Below, piece after piece: positions 44,595 to 53,928 of a stretch of 64,000 nucleotides of DNA. The stretch is taken from NCBI RefSeq assembly GCF_013449725.1, contig NZ_JACCFF010000001.1, positions 1,364,001-1,428,000 on the forward strand, given 5' to 3'. The translations under genes and the position numbers were made by a program. Under the pieces are notes generated by a model. The model ran no database searches, was not told where the DNA came from, and saw only the letters and a list, made by a program, of their open reading frames with translations. The stretch comes from Mycobacteroides sp. LB1. Its GTDB lineage: Bacteria; Actinomycetota; Actinomycetes; Mycobacteriales; Mycobacteriaceae. Positions within the stretch are counted from its first letter, which is position 1. The number at the start of each line of letters is the position of its first letter.

Positions 44595-46157
44595 ATGAAC
44601 GCCCTGACGGCCACCGACTCCGCGGCCTGGACCGCGACGAGCATCGCCGGTTCCGACTCCGATGATCTCGCCGCGTTCGGCTACAAACCCCAGCTACACC
44701 GAAGCCTTGGCAAATTCGCATCCTTCGCGGCGGGGTTCTCGTTCGTCTCGATCCTGACGACGATCTTCCAGCTGTTCGCATTCGGGTTCAGCTTCGGCGG
44801 CCCGGCCTTCTTCTGGACCTGGCCGATCGTGTTCGCCGGGCAGTACATGGTCGCGCTGAACTTCGCCGAGCTGGCCGCGCGCTATCCCATCTCCGGTGCC
44901 ATCTACCAATGGGCACGCCGCCTCGGCGGTGCCGTGGTGGGCTGGTTCGCCGGCTGGTTCATGATCATCGCCCAGATCGTCACCGCGTCCGCAGCGGCCA
45001 TCGCCCTGCAGGTCGTCCTGCCAACCATCTGGAGTGGATTTCAGATCATCGGCACCGACCCCTCGTTGACCAGTGTCAGCGGCGCGTCGAACGCAGTGCT
45101 GCTCGGATCGCTGCTGCTGGTCGCGACCACCGCCATCAACGCCGTCGGCGTCAACTGGATGTCCCGGATCAACTCGATCGGCGTCACCTGCGAGATAGTC
45201 GGTGTCATCGCCGTCGTCGGCATGCTGTTCGCCCACGCCGAGCGCGGCCCGGGGGTAGTGCTGCACACCGGCGATGCCGGCAGCGGGTACCCGTGGGCGT
45301 TCCTGGCGGCCGGGCTCATGGCCGCCTACGTCCTCGTCGGATTCGGGTCGGCCAGCGAGCTGGCCGAGGAAACCCGCAACCCGCGTCGGGTCGCCCCCCG
45401 CACCATCTTGTCCGCGATCGTGGTCTCGGCGATCGGCGGCGCACTGATGATCTTGGGCGCACTGATGGCCGCACCCAGCCTCACCGACGGCCAGCTCGCC
45501 ACCGGCGGTCTGCCCTATGTATTGGATAGCAAGCTGGCATCGCCGTTCGGAACTCTGCTGCTCGTCGATGTCGCGATCGCGGTATTCGTCTGCACTCTCG
45601 CCATCCAGACCGCGGCCTCCCGGCTCATGTTCTCGATGGCCCGCGACGGCAAGCTGCCGTTCTCGTCGGTGCTGTCCCGGGTGAACACCCGCACCGGCAC
45701 CCCCATCGCACCGGCCGTCGTGGTCGGGCTCTGCTGTGTGCTGATCCTGGTGGTGAACTTCGGCAACGCTGCGTTGTTCACCAGTCTGTGTAGCGTCTGC
45801 ATCGCATTGATCTACCTGGCCTACCTGATGGTTACCACACCCTTGTTGTTGCGCCGCTTCGGGATCGGCGGAAGCAAGTGGGATGGCAACAAGGACCAGA
45901 CCGATGCCGATGGACGAAAGCTCTTCTCACTCGGCCGGTTTGGACTACCTATCAATATCCTCGCCGTCGCGTACGGGGCCTTCATGGTGCTCAACCTGTC
46001 CTGGCCACGCGCCGCTGTCTTCGACCCGACGGGTGCACACCCCTACTTGGTGTGGATAGCCCCGCTCTGTATTGCCGCGGTGCTGATCGCCGGGATCTTG
46101 GCCTACCCCCGGGCCTACCCGTGGCGCAAGCCTCTTTCCCCGCGAGCAGACACGTAG
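44595..46157 (+). CDS. APC-family amino acid/amine permease
   Basis: A 520-residue permease with about 12 transmembrane helices. APC features: AGFSFVSILTTIFQLFAFGFSFGG in TM1, ELAARYPISGAIYQWARRLGG after TM2 and GFGSASELAEETRNPRRVAPRTI before TM7. Heads an operon with two DUF1989 proteins and a urea/guanidine-carboxylase-like subunit, so it may import guanidine, a guanidino compound or a related amine. The ATG at 44595 has GGGAG upstream; an in-frame extension to 44385 would include non-coding leader. Confidence 0.85.
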   Translation: MNALTATDSAAWTATSIAGSDSDDLAAFGYKPQLHRSLGKFASFAAGFSFVSILTTIFQLFAFGFSFGGPAFFWTWPIVFAGQYMVALNFAELAARYPISGAIYQWARRLGGAVVGWFAGWFMIIAQIVTASAAAIALQVVLPTIWSGFQIIGTDPSLTSVSGASNAVLLGSLLLVATTAINAVGVNWMSRINSIGVTCEIVGVIAVVGMLFAHAERGPGVVLHTGDAGSGYPWAFLAAGLMAAYVLVGFGSASELAEETRNPRRVAPRTILSAIVVSAIGGALMILGALMAAPSLTDGQLATGGLPYVLDSKLASPFGTLLLVDVAIAVFVCTLAIQTAASRLMFSMARDGKLPFSSVLSRVNTRTGTPIAPAVVVGLCCVLILVVNFGNAALFTSLCSVCIALIYLAYLMVTTPLLLRRFGIGGSKWDGNKDQTDADGRKLFSLGRFGLPINILAVAYGAFMVLNLSWPRAAVFDPTGAHPYLVWIAPLCIAAVLIAGILAYPRAYPWRKPLSPRADT

Positions 46158-46228
46158 TGCACACAAAAGCCCAGGATGCGTGTGCATTGAGCGTCTGCTC
46201 GCCAGAAGAAACTTAGGAGATATCCGCT

Positions 46229-47062
46229 ATGACCACCGCTACCACCAAAGGTGCGCGGGACCACGCCCGCTCGCAGGCAGGTCAGATCACCGACGCCATG
46301 CCGGTGCTGCCCGCCTCGAGCTGGCCCTGGACCCTTGATGACGTCGACCCGTTGACACTTACCTGGGCCGAGACCATCCCCGGTGGCCGGTACGCCACCA
46401 AGGTGCTGGGCCGCGGCACCCGGCTGCGGCTCACCGACGTCACGGGCTCCGCGTGTGTGAGCGTGGTGCTGCTGCGCGCCGATGCCCCATGGGAGCGGCT
46501 CAACGTAGCCGACACCGTCAAAGTGCCGTGGCAGGCCTATCTCGGCACCGGGCATCCGCTGCTCTCAGATCAGGGCCGGGTATTGGCCACCATCGTCGCC
46601 GATAGTTCCGGACATCACGACACTTTCTGCGGGACCAGCACTCTGACCGCGAACACCGCCAAATACGGTGCGGGTGAACTCTATTCGACAAGCCCGGCCG
46701 GACGCGAACTGTTCACGCTGGCCGGAGCCAAGCACGGGCTGGCTCCGCGCGATATCGGCCCGTCGGTGTCGTTCTTCCACGGGGTCCGTGCCGAGGCCGA
46801 TGGCGCGCTGCGCAGTAGCGGCACCGCCGGCCCACAGGCCGCCGTGGATCTGCTGATCCACCTGCCGGTGATCGCATTGCTGGTCAACACCGCACATCCG
46901 CTCGACCCCTCGGAGACCTTCGACACCGGCCCTGCCCAGGTGTTGGCCTGGCCGGCACTGGATGAGTTGGTCGACCTTCCCAATAAGGAACCGGAATATC
47001 AACGCGCCGTACTCAATACCGAAGATGCCTGGGCCGCGGCACAGAACGGAGATTCCCTGTGA
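46229..47062 (+). CDS. DUF1989 / urea carboxylase-associated protein, larger subunit
   Basis: A 277-residue protein of the family formerly called UAAP2; the homologous pair CgdAB has been shown to deiminate carboxyguanidine in guanidine-degrading bacteria. Seen: GGRYATKVLGRGTRLRLTDVTGSACVSVVLLRAD and a metal-type cluster SSGHHDTFCGTST. Its stop overlaps the start of the smaller subunit (GTGA). Confidence 0.82.
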   Translation: MTTATTKGARDHARSQAGQITDAMPVLPASSWPWTLDDVDPLTLTWAETIPGGRYATKVLGRGTRLRLTDVTGSACVSVVLLRADAPWERLNVADTVKVPWQAYLGTGHPLLSDQGRVLATIVADSSGHHDTFCGTSTLTANTAKYGAGELYSTSPAGRELFTLAGAKHGLAPRDIGPSVSFFHGVRAEADGALRSSGTAGPQAAVDLLIHLPVIALLVNTAHPLDPSETFDTGPAQVLAWPALDELVDLPNKEPEYQRAVLNTEDAWAAAQNGDSL

Positions 47063-47667
47063 CAAGCAAGGTCCTCGATGAGATAGTTCCCGCACGCGCA
47101 CCCTGGAGCGCCGTTGTCGCTGCGGGTGACGTGTTGACGATTATCGACCTGAAGGGCAACCAGGCCGTCGACACCCTGCTGTACTCAGCAGCCGATACCG
47201 CGGTGCGCTACTCGGCGCAGGCAACCATCGCCGCGCAGGAAAACCTGTTTCTGCGCACCGGAACCGTGCTGCGCGCCGAGGACGGCAGCGCGTTGATGAC
47301 CATCGTCGAGGATGAGGTGGGTAGTCACGACACCATCGGCGGTGCGTGCTCGCAGGAATCGAACACTCTGCGCTACGGGCATCACACCAAGCACCAACAC
47401 GCATGCGTCGAGAACTTTCTGCTGGAAGGCGCCAAATGGGGCCTGGGCAAGCGAGATCTGGTGTCCAACATCAACTTCTATATGAATGTCCCAGTGGACG
47501 AGGACGGCACGCTCGGCATCGTCGACGGCCTCTCCGCACCGGGTAAGAAGATCAAGCTCCGCGCCGAGGTCGACACCCTGGTCCTGGTGTCGAACTGCCC
47601 GCAGATCAACAATCCGTGCAATGGGTTCGATCCCACCCCGGTGCAGATGGTGGTGGACAGCGCATGA
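47059..47667 (+). CDS. DUF1989 / urea carboxylase-associated protein, smaller subunit
   Basis: A 202-residue UAAP1-type partner of the preceding protein: DLKGNQAVDTLLYSAADTAVRYSAQ, DEVGSHDTIGGACSQESNTLRYGHHTKHQHACVENF with likely metal ligands (Cys, His), and CPQINNPCNGFDPTPVQMV at the end. GTG start. In family members the two subunits form the carboxyguanidine deiminase complex; assignment here is by homology. Confidence 0.82.
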   Translation: MTSKVLDEIVPARAPWSAVVAAGDVLTIIDLKGNQAVDTLLYSAADTAVRYSAQATIAAQENLFLRTGTVLRAEDGSALMTIVEDEVGSHDTIGGACSQESNTLRYGHHTKHQHACVENFLLEGAKWGLGKRDLVSNINFYMNVPVDEDGTLGIVDGLSAPGKKIKLRAEVDTLVLVSNCPQINNPCNGFDPTPVQMVVDSA

Positions 47668-49691
47668 GAACCATGTCTGATCCTCTTCGCGCAAGCGGCT
47701 CATCGGTGTCCGTCACGACACCCGGCATGTTGACCACGGTGCAGGACTGGCCCGGCCGCACCGGGTACTGGCAGGTGGGTGTGCCGCCGTCCGGCCCGAT
47801 GGACGACCTGTCGTTCCGGCTGGGCAATCGTGCCGTCGGCAATCCCGAGGGCGCCGCGGGTCTGGAGGCGACACTCTCCGGCCCCACACTACGTTTCACG
47901 GACGAGACCCTCGTCTGCGTTACCGGTGCACCGGTAACGCAGATCTCCGTCAACGGTCGGCCGGTTCCCCAGTGGCGTGCCGTCACCGTTCCCGCTGAGG
48001 GAACACTCGCAGTAGGTGCCGCCGCAGATACCGGGATGCGGATCTACATACTGATCGCCGGTGGCATCGCGGTTCCCGAATTCCTGGGCAGCGCGTCCAC
48101 CTTCACCCTCGGCGGATTTGGCGGTCCCGCAGGGCGCGCCCTGGCCGCCGGAGACGTCCTCACCCTCGGCGAAAACGATGGCACTGAACCGCAATGCATT
48201 CCCGGTACCGCCCAGCCGGCGATCGGCCACCACTGGGAGCTCGCCGTCACCGAGGGGCCGCACGGCGCACCCGATTTCTTCACCCGCGGCGATATCGACG
48301 AGCTGTTGTCGACCGCTTACGAGGTGCACTTCAATTCCGATCGCACCGGGGTGCGCCTCATCGGCCCCAAGCCCCATTGGGCGCGCGCCGACGGTGGAGA
48401 GGCCGGCCTGCACCCGTCGAACATTCACGACAACGCGTACTCGATCGGCGCACTGGACTTCACCGGCGACACGCCGATTCTGCTGGGTCCGGACGGCCCC
48501 AGCCTGGGTGGTTTCGTCTGCCCGGTCACGGTGGTGTCTGCCGACCGGTGGAAGCTGGGCCAGCTGCGCGCCGGCGACACTTTGCGATTCATCCGGATCG
48601 AAGCCGCTCGTAGCGCATCGTTGCGCTCGATCGGTATCGACCGGCGCGGGCATTGGCCCTCGGTGTTCTCCACCCAGGGCGACGGCGATGACGGCGTGCT
48701 CGCGTATCGTCCGGCTCGCGACAATGCACCCGATATGACGTACCGCCGCAGCGGCGACGACAACGTCTTGGTCGAATATGGTGATATCACACTGGATTTG
48801 GCGCTACGTGCACGCGTCCACGCGTTGCATCAACGGCTGGAGGACACCCACACCACCGGGATCGTCGATCTGACACCGGGTATCCGGTCGCTACAGGTGC
48901 ATTTCGATCCCGACAGACTGCCGATGGGCAAGGTGCTGGGGCTACTGGACGATATCGACGAGCATCTACCGGCCTCCGATGAGCTCGTCGTGCCCAGCCG
49001 CCGGGTGGCCATGCCGCTCTCCTGGGATGATCCGTCGGCCAGAGAGGCGATGGAACGCTACCGCCTGGGCGTACGCGCGGACGCACCCTGGATGCCGTGG
49101 AATATCGAATTCATCAGGCGGATCAACGGTTTGGACACCGTTGATGACGTGTATCGCACGGTGTACGACGCGTCCTACCTGGCACTCGGGCTGGGCGATG
49201 TGTATCTGGGTGCGCCGGTGGCGACCCCGGTCGATCCCCGGCATCGGCTCGTCACCACCAAGTACAACCCCGCGCGCACCTGGACACCGGAGAACGCCGT
49301 CGGCATCGGCGGGGCCTACCTGTGCATATACGGCATGGAGGGTCCCGGCGGATATCAGTTGGTGGGGCGGACCGTGCAGATCTGGAACCATCGGCATCCG
49401 GAGAACGCCGGAGTATTCGAGCCCGGAACACCCTGGCTGCTGCGATTCTTCGACCAGATCAGCTGGTACCCGGTGAGCGCCGAGGAGCTGCTCGAGCTGC
49501 GTGATGAGTTGGCCACGGGACGCGGCAACGGCGGTGTCACGATCACCGAAGGTGAGTTCTCCATGGCGGAGTACTCGACGTTCCTTGCCCAAAATGCGAC
49601 GTCAATAGGCGAGTTCCGCAACCACCAGCGCACGGCATACGCCGTCGAACGTGAAGCATGGAGTACCGCGGGCGAATTCGCCCGGGTCTAG
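47664..49691 (+). CDS. Carboxyltransferase part of a urea/guanidine carboxylase, without biotin carboxylase and BCCP domains
   Basis: A 675-residue protein. AHS2/PxpC-type domain first (LTTVQDWPGRTGYWQVGVPPSGPMDDLS), then an AHS1/PxpB-type domain with LGDVYLGAPVATPVDPRHRLVTTKYNPARTW and GAYLCIYGMEGPGGYQLVGRT, near-identical to the carboxyltransferase region of urea/guanidine carboxylases. Full-length enzymes are about 1,200 residues with an N-terminal biotin carboxylase and C-terminal biotin domain; both are absent, the protein ending where BCCP should begin, and neither is encoded nearby. The N-terminus (SDPLRASGSS) is encoded by a copy of the 21-bp repeat also present in murB. Start overlaps the preceding stop (ATGA). 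Confidence 0.82.
   Translation: MRTMSDPLRASGSSVSVTTPGMLTTVQDWPGRTGYWQVGVPPSGPMDDLSFRLGNRAVGNPEGAAGLEATLSGPTLRFTDETLVCVTGAPVTQISVNGRPVPQWRAVTVPAEGTLAVGAAADTGMRIYILIAGGIAVPEFLGSASTFTLGGFGGPAGRALAAGDVLTLGENDGTEPQCIPGTAQPAIGHHWELAVTEGPHGAPDFFTRGDIDELLSTAYEVHFNSDRTGVRLIGPKPHWARADGGEAGLHPSNIHDNAYSIGALDFTGDTPILLGPDGPSLGGFVCPVTVVSADRWKLGQLRAGDTLRFIRIEAARSASLRSIGIDRRGHWPSVFSTQGDGDDGVLAYRPARDNAPDMTYRRSGDDNVLVEYGDITLDLALRARVHALHQRLEDTHTTGIVDLTPGIRSLQVHFDPDRLPMGKVLGLLDDIDEHLPASDELVVPSRRVAMPLSWDDPSAREAMERYRLGVRADAPWMPWNIEFIRRINGLDTVDDVYRTVYDASYLALGLGDVYLGAPVATPVDPRHRLVTTKYNPARTWTPENAVGIGGAYLCIYGMEGPGGYQLVGRTVQIWNHRHPENAGVFEPGTPWLLRFFDQISWYPVSAEELLELRDELATGRGNGGVTITEGEFSMAEYSTFLAQNATSIGEFRNHQRTAYAVEREAWSTAGEFARV
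47684..47704. repeat. Third copy of the 21-bp repeat core
   Basis: Identical over 21 bp to the two copies at 21190-21213 and 21223-21246, here at the 5' end of the carboxyltransferase gene, read in another frame and on the other strand relative to murB. Confidence 0.85.
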
Positions 49692-49698
49692 CAAGTGA

Positions 49699-49734
49699 AC
49701 GCCCCGAACCCCTCGCAAGCGAATACCGGGGCGT
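49699..49734 (+). terminator. Terminator of the DUF1989/carboxyltransferase operon
   Basis: An 8-bp stem ACGCCCCG / CGGGGCGT around a 20-nt loop, 8 nt after the carboxyltransferase stop. Confidence 0.5.
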
Positions 49735-49818
49735 GCCACGTTGCTGTCCGAATTAACCATCCCGAATGATCTTGGTCAATACACTTGGACACGCAGTCTT
49801 TTTGCGCAACCGAAGGTA

Positions 49819-50535
49819 ATGACTTTGGCGAATGAATTTGGTCCGTTCGTGAAGACCGCACGCGAGCGACACGGGATGACTCAGCTGGGTCTGGCACAGG
49901 CCACGGGGTTCAGCCTGCGGTGGATACAAGGCGTCGAGTCGGGGGTACCGCCCAGTGCCAGAGGACTGAAATCCCTCGCAGAGGCCCTGCAACTGTCACA
50001 GTGGGAGAGTGGATACCTGCACCTCCTCGTGCACAAACCGCCGCCGGTAACGATCATGAGCGCCCCTCCCGCGGATATCTCCGACTACCTCGAATCGCTG
50101 AACCCGAACCCCGCGGCATTTCTCACACCCGCATGGACGGTGATAAACGCCAATTCGGAGTTCTTGAGACTCTTCAAGGGGCTGTGGATTTCGCCGAACT
50201 TCTTGTACTGGCACTACATCGGACGGCGCACTCCCGAGATCATTCTCGATTGGCAGTCCTCATCGGACTGGCTGATCGCCTGGCTACGCCTGAATATGGC
50301 GATCACCCCCGAGGATCCGGATCTCACCGAGACGATCGAGAAGCTCTTGAAGGTCGCCACCTTCGTTCAACAGTGGGAAAACAACGTGATTCCCGCAGAC
50401 CCGTCAGCACGTCAATGGACGGTGTGCGATATCGACAACTCCGCTGTACTGAACATCGATATGCGTATCTGGCGAGCCGGCTTGTCCTCCGGGATCATGC
50501 TGTTGGGCGCTGTGCGGGAAACCGATCCCGCATGA
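49819..50535 (+). CDS. XRE-family regulator with MmyB-like ligand domain
   Basis: A 238-residue protein: N-terminal HTH (VKTARERHGMTQLGLAQATGFSLRWIQGVESGVPPSARGLKSLAEAL) and a C-terminal MmyB-type PAS-like domain (LTPAWTVINANSEFLRLFKGLW, WLIAWLRLNMAITPEDPDL) that binds fatty-acid-like ligands in relatives. The ATG at 49819 has AAGG upstream. It follows the carboxyltransferase operon on the same strand after a terminator. Last 41 nt overlap the convergent hydrolase gene. Confidence 0.82.
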   Translation: MTLANEFGPFVKTARERHGMTQLGLAQATGFSLRWIQGVESGVPPSARGLKSLAEALQLSQWESGYLHLLVHKPPPVTIMSAPPADISDYLESLNPNPAAFLTPAWTVINANSEFLRLFKGLWISPNFLYWHYIGRRTPEIILDWQSSSDWLIAWLRLNMAITPEDPDLTETIEKLLKVATFVQQWENNVIPADPSARQWTVCDIDNSAVLNIDMRIWRAGLSSGIMLLGAVRETDPA

Positions 50536-51304
50536 GCCCGCGCACCAGATCCAGGGTCTGCGGGTCCTGCACGATGCTCAGCGCCTGGAACTGGCGGTTG
50601 ACGGTCCCGAAAAGTTTTGAGCCACCCAAGTTTTCGTAGACATGCTGTCCGTGCGCCAGCGGAATGTAGAACTCACTGCTGCCGTGGATCACCACCGCCG
50701 GGCAGGTGACCCGCCCCAGATTCTCCGTGATGCCCGGCCGGCCCAGCCACGCGTCCGCCATCGCCTGCACCTGCTGCCAATCCGCGCTGCGCCACCGGTC
50801 CATCAAGTCCGCGGCCGCCTGCGATGACCCGGTCGCAGCCTGCGCAATGCGTGCGAACTCGGAGGCCTGCGGCCCGAACTCCTTCCATTGCGCCAGACCG
50901 ACACCCAGTGAGGCGATTTCGCCGGGATCGGTGGCATACGCAGTGGGACCGACGAGCAGCAGACCCGCCACCCGGTCCGGATCCAGCAGCGCAGCGTGCA
51001 GCGCGATGGTGGCACTGAGAAGCTCACCGGCGAAGATCGCCCGCTCGATCCCCAGCTCGGACGCCAAACCCAAAGCGTCCTTGGCACATTCGATGAGCGT
51101 GAACGGCTGCCCGTCGAACTCTGTCGCACCGTGACACCGCTGGTCGAAGGTCACCACCCGATAGCCCTCCCCCGCCAGCAAGTGTGCCAACGGAGCCATA
51201 TGGACAGCGTCCAGAAACATCGGGTGCGAAAGCAGGATGGGCGACCCGTCGCCGCCGCTGTCGGTGTAGTGGAGGGACTGACCGTTCACCAAGACCGAAG
51301 GCAT
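50495..51304 (-). CDS. Alpha/beta-hydrolase-fold protein lacking the catalytic triad (probable pseudoenzyme)
   Basis: A 269-residue protein with the whole fold (HPMFLDAVHMAPLAHLLAGEGYRVVTFDQRCHGAT, AGLLLVGPTAY). The nucleophile elbow reads GELLS (93-97), so Leu95 replaces the Ser of GxSxG; the acidic position reads HGSSEFY (Glu); and the expected catalytic His near the C-terminus is not seen (NRQFQALSIVQDPQ). Relatives are perhydrolase/epoxide-hydrolase types. It may be a binding protein. A TAGCGT minus-10 (51311-51316) lies 6 nt before the ATG. Confidence 0.72.
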   Translation of the reverse strand: MPSVLVNGQSLHYTDSGGDGSPILLSHPMFLDAVHMAPLAHLLAGEGYRVVTFDQRCHGATEFDGQPFTLIECAKDALGLASELGIERAIFAGELLSATIALHAALLDPDRVAGLLLVGPTAYATDPGEIASLGVGLAQWKEFGPQASEFARIAQAATGSSQAAADLMDRWRSADWQQVQAMADAWLGRPGITENLGRVTCPAVVIHGSSEFYIPLAHGQHVYENLGGSKLFGTVNRQFQALSIVQDPQTLDLVRGLMRDRFPAQRPTA

Positions 51305-51310
51305 GGGCCG

Positions 51311-51316
51311 ACGCTA
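51311..51316 (-). promoter_or_regulatory. Minus-10 element for the hydrolase-fold gene
   Basis: TAGCGT on the minus strand, 6 nt before the ATG at 51304; leaderless arrangement that places the start after the fadB2 terminator. Confidence 0.45.
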
Positions 51317-51327
51317 TCCCCCGAATG

Positions 51328-51390
51328 CAGCGAGGGCATACCGTACGCACACAATCGGGCTCAGATTGTGCGTACGGTATGCCCTCGCTG
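51328..51390. terminator. Very strong inverted repeat / terminator between fadB2 and the hydrolase-fold gene
   Basis: A 24-bp perfect stem (left arm 51328-51351, right arm 51367-51390, sharing CAGCGAGGGCATACCGTACG) extended by AT after a 2-nt bulge. It lies 20 nt after the fadB2 stop. The perfect, long arms are more than termination needs and may mark a small repeated element. Confidence 0.7.
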
Positions 51391-51409
51391 TGTTGGTCGG
51401 TTTAGGTGG

Positions 51410-52279
51410 CTACTTGGCCTTGTACTCGTAGAACCCGACGCCGCTCTTCTTGCCGAGACGTCCGGCCTCGACCATGCGCAGCAGCAGCGGCGGGGCCGCG
51501 TACAGCGGCTCCTTGTACTCGTCGTACATCGAGTCGGCGATGAGCTTCAACGTATCGAGGCCCACCAGATCCGAAAGGCGCAGCGGACCCATCGGGTGCG
51601 AGAGCCCGGCCACGACGGCCTTATCGATGTCTTCGACTGCGGCAAAACCGGATTCGGCCATCCGGATGGCGGCCAGCAGGTACGGAACCAGCAGGAAGTT
51701 GACCACAAAGCCGGAGCGATCGGCAGCGCGCACCACCTGCTTGCCCAGCACCTCGCTCGCGAAGGCCTCCGTGCGTGCCGCGGCAGCGGGCGTGGTCACC
51801 AGTGTCGAGATCAGCTCGACGAGCGGCAGCACCGGTACCGGGTTGAAGAAGTGCAGACCCAGTACACGGCCCGGATTCTTGGTCGCTGCAGCGATTTTCA
51901 TGATCGGGATGCTGGAGGTGTTCGATGCGAGAACCGCATCGGGATCGGCGATCACCTCGTCCAGCTTCGCGAAGATCGAAGCCTTGATGGACTCGTCCTC
52001 GATGACCGCCTCGATGACAAGCTGGCGGTCGGAGAAGTCGGCCAGATCGGTGGTGAACCTCAGGTTGGCGACGGCGGCATCGCGCTCGCGCTCGGTGATC
52101 TTCCCAGCGGAGACGCCGCGATCCAGGGATTTACGGACCCGGCCTTCACCGGCCTGCGCCAGCTCGGAGGTGGTCTCGAACACCAGCACGTCCACACCGG
52201 CACGTGCCGATACCTCGGCGATACCCGCACCCATCTGTCCGGCGCCGATAACCCCTACGCGCGTAATTCCGTCCGTCAT
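51410..52279 (-). CDS. fadB2: 3-hydroxybutyryl-CoA dehydrogenase (FadB2, Rv0468 homologue)
   Basis: A 289-residue NAD(P)-dependent 3-hydroxyacyl-CoA dehydrogenase interconverting 3-hydroxyacyl- and acetoacyl-CoA. Rossmann motif RVGVIGAGQMGAGIAEVSARAG, active-site region ASNTSSIPI, GLHFFNPVPVLPLVE (catalytic His) and the dimerisation domain SGFVVNFLLVPYL, GVGFYEYK. GGAG precedes the ATG at 52279; an in-frame extension to 52375 is not supported. Located downstream of icl in the same direction, as in M. tuberculosis. Confidence 0.93.
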   Translation of the reverse strand: MTDGITRVGVIGAGQMGAGIAEVSARAGVDVLVFETTSELAQAGEGRVRKSLDRGVSAGKITERERDAAVANLRFTTDLADFSDRQLVIEAVIEDESIKASIFAKLDEVIADPDAVLASNTSSIPIMKIAAATKNPGRVLGLHFFNPVPVLPLVELISTLVTTPAAAARTEAFASEVLGKQVVRAADRSGFVVNFLLVPYLLAAIRMAESGFAAVEDIDKAVVAGLSHPMGPLRLSDLVGLDTLKLIADSMYDEYKEPLYAAPPLLLRMVEAGRLGKKSGVGFYEYKAK

Positions 52280-52448
52280 TTTTTGAACTCCTGAAGTAGA
52301 CACAGTTAGTTTTCGCGATCCATAAGCACACAGGCCCCGCCCAACGGGATACGTGGGCGGGGCCTGTGCTGTCAACTCAGTGGGTCACACCGAGAGTCTT
52401 GACGTGGGCGCTTAGCCCGGCTAGATGAGGGCTTAGTGGCCTAGAGAC

Positions 52449-53741
52449 CTAGTGGAACTGGCCCTCTTCGGTCGAGCCCTTCAGCGCCGCGGTCGAGGTG
52501 TTCGGGTCCACGGTGGTGGCGACCCGGTCGAAGTAACCGGCGCCGACCTCACGCTGGTGCTTGGTGGCGGTGTAACCACGGGCCTCGGCCGCGAACTCGC
52601 GCTCCTGCAGGTCGACGTAGGCGGTCATGCCCTCACGGGCGTACCCGTAGGCCAGGTCGAACATCGAGTAGTTGAGCGCGTGGAAGCCGGCCAGGGTGAT
52701 GAACTGGAACGTGAAGCCCATGGCGCCCAGCTCTTTTTGGAACTTGGCGATGGTGGAGTCGTCCAGGGCTTGCTTCCAGTTGAAGGACGGGCTGCAGTTG
52801 TAGGACAGCAGCTGGTCCGGGAACTCGGACTTGACGGCTTCCGCGAACTTGCGGGCGACCGCCAGGTCCGGCACGCCGGTCTCCATCCAGATGAGATCGG
52901 CGTACGGGGCATAGGCCTTGGCACGCGCGATACAGGGCTCGATGCCCTTCTGCACGTTGTAGAAGCCCTCGGCGGTGCGCTCACCGGTGACGAACGGCTG
53001 GTCGCGCTCATCCACATCGGAGGTGATGAGGGTGGCGGCCTCGGCATCGGTACGAGCGATAACGACGGTCGGGGTGCCGGCGACGTCCGCGGCCAGGCGA
53101 GCGGAGGTCAGGGTGCGGACGTGCTGCTGGGTCGGGATGAGCACCTTGCCACCGAGGTGGCCACACTTCTTCTCCGAGGCCAGCTGGTCCTCCCAGTGGG
53201 TACCGGCGGCACCCGCGGCGATCATGGCCTTCTGCAGCTCGTAGACGTTCAGCGCGCCACCGAAGCCGGCCTCACCGTCGGCGACGATCGGCACGATCCA
53301 GTTGTCGATGCTGGTGTCACCCTCGACGCGGGCGATCTCGTCGGCGCGCAGCAGGGCGTTGTTGATGCGGCGCACGACGGCCGGCACCGAGTTGGCCGGG
53401 TAGAGGCTCTGGTCCGGGTAGGTGTGGCCCGAGAGGTTGGCGTCGCCGGCGACCTGCCAGCCGGACAGGTAGATGGCCTTGAGGCCGGCACGGACCTGCT
53501 GCACGGCCATGTTGCCGGTCAGCGCGCCCAGCGCGTTGATGTAGGAGCCGTCGCCCTTGGTGACGCCGTCCCACAGGATCTCGGCGCCGCGGCGCGCGAG
53601 GGTGTTCTCTTCGACGACGCTGCCCTGCAGCTCCTCGACCTGAGCCGCGGTGTAGTCGCGGGTGATGCCCTTCCAGCGGGGGTTGGTGTCCCAGTCCTGC
53701 TGGATTTCAGCCGCGGTGCGCGGCTTGCCGACATTCGACAT
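52449..53741 (-). CDS. icl: Isocitrate lyase
   Basis: A 430-residue glyoxylate-shunt enzyme cleaving isocitrate to glyoxylate and succinate, also methylisocitrate in mycobacteria. Catalytic [28 protein letters not shown] metal site, YNCSPSFNW and the C-terminal lid. Close to Icl1 (Rv0467). GAGGGAG precedes the ATG at 53741. Needed for growth on fatty acids; regulated at its upstream region by RamB in relatives. Confidence 0.97.
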   Translation of the reverse strand: MSNVGKPRTAAEIQQDWDTNPRWKGITRDYTAAQVEELQGSVVEENTLARRGAEILWDGVTKGDGSYINALGALTGNMAVQQVRAGLKAIYLSGWQVAGDANLSGHTYPDQSLYPANSVPAVVRRINNALLRADEIARVEGDTSIDNWIVPIVADGEAGFGGALNVYELQKAMIAAGAAGTHWEDQLASEKKCGHLGGKVLIPTQQHVRTLTSARLAADVAGTPTVVIARTDAEAATLITSDVDERDQPFVTGERTAEGFYNVQKGIEPCIARAKAYAPYADLIWMETGVPDLAVARKFAEAVKSEFPDQLLSYNCSPSFNWKQALDDSTIAKFQKELGAMGFTFQFITLAGFHALNYSMFDLAYGYAREGMTAYVDLQEREFAAEARGYTATKHQREVGAGYFDRVATTVDPNTSTAALKGSTEEGQFH

Positions 53742-53903
53742 TGGTGCTCCCTCTGATACTTGCCCTGACGTTTGGCTGTCGCTGACAGATTGTTAACGCT
53801 CAGGCATGTTCACTGTGTTGACTGTTACGACGATGGCACAGACCATCTGCGCAGGTCCACCCATTTCGGATGCCAATTTCAGCTAGGCATTGACGGGCTT
53901 TTG

Positions 53904-53916
53904 CTAACTTTGCGAA
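53904..53916. promoter_or_regulatory. Candidate RamB box upstream of icl
   Basis: CTAACTTTGCGAA resembles the RamB consensus (AAACTTTGCAAA-like), with two mismatches. RamB controls icl in mycobacteria and corynebacteria. Confidence 0.45.
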
Positions 53917-53928
53917 GCGGCTAATCGT

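Noticed and set aside
52452..53756. 434-codon open frame antisense to icl
   Set aside because: Gly/Val/Leu-rich shadow of a highly expressed gene; isocitrate lyase on the other strand is certain.
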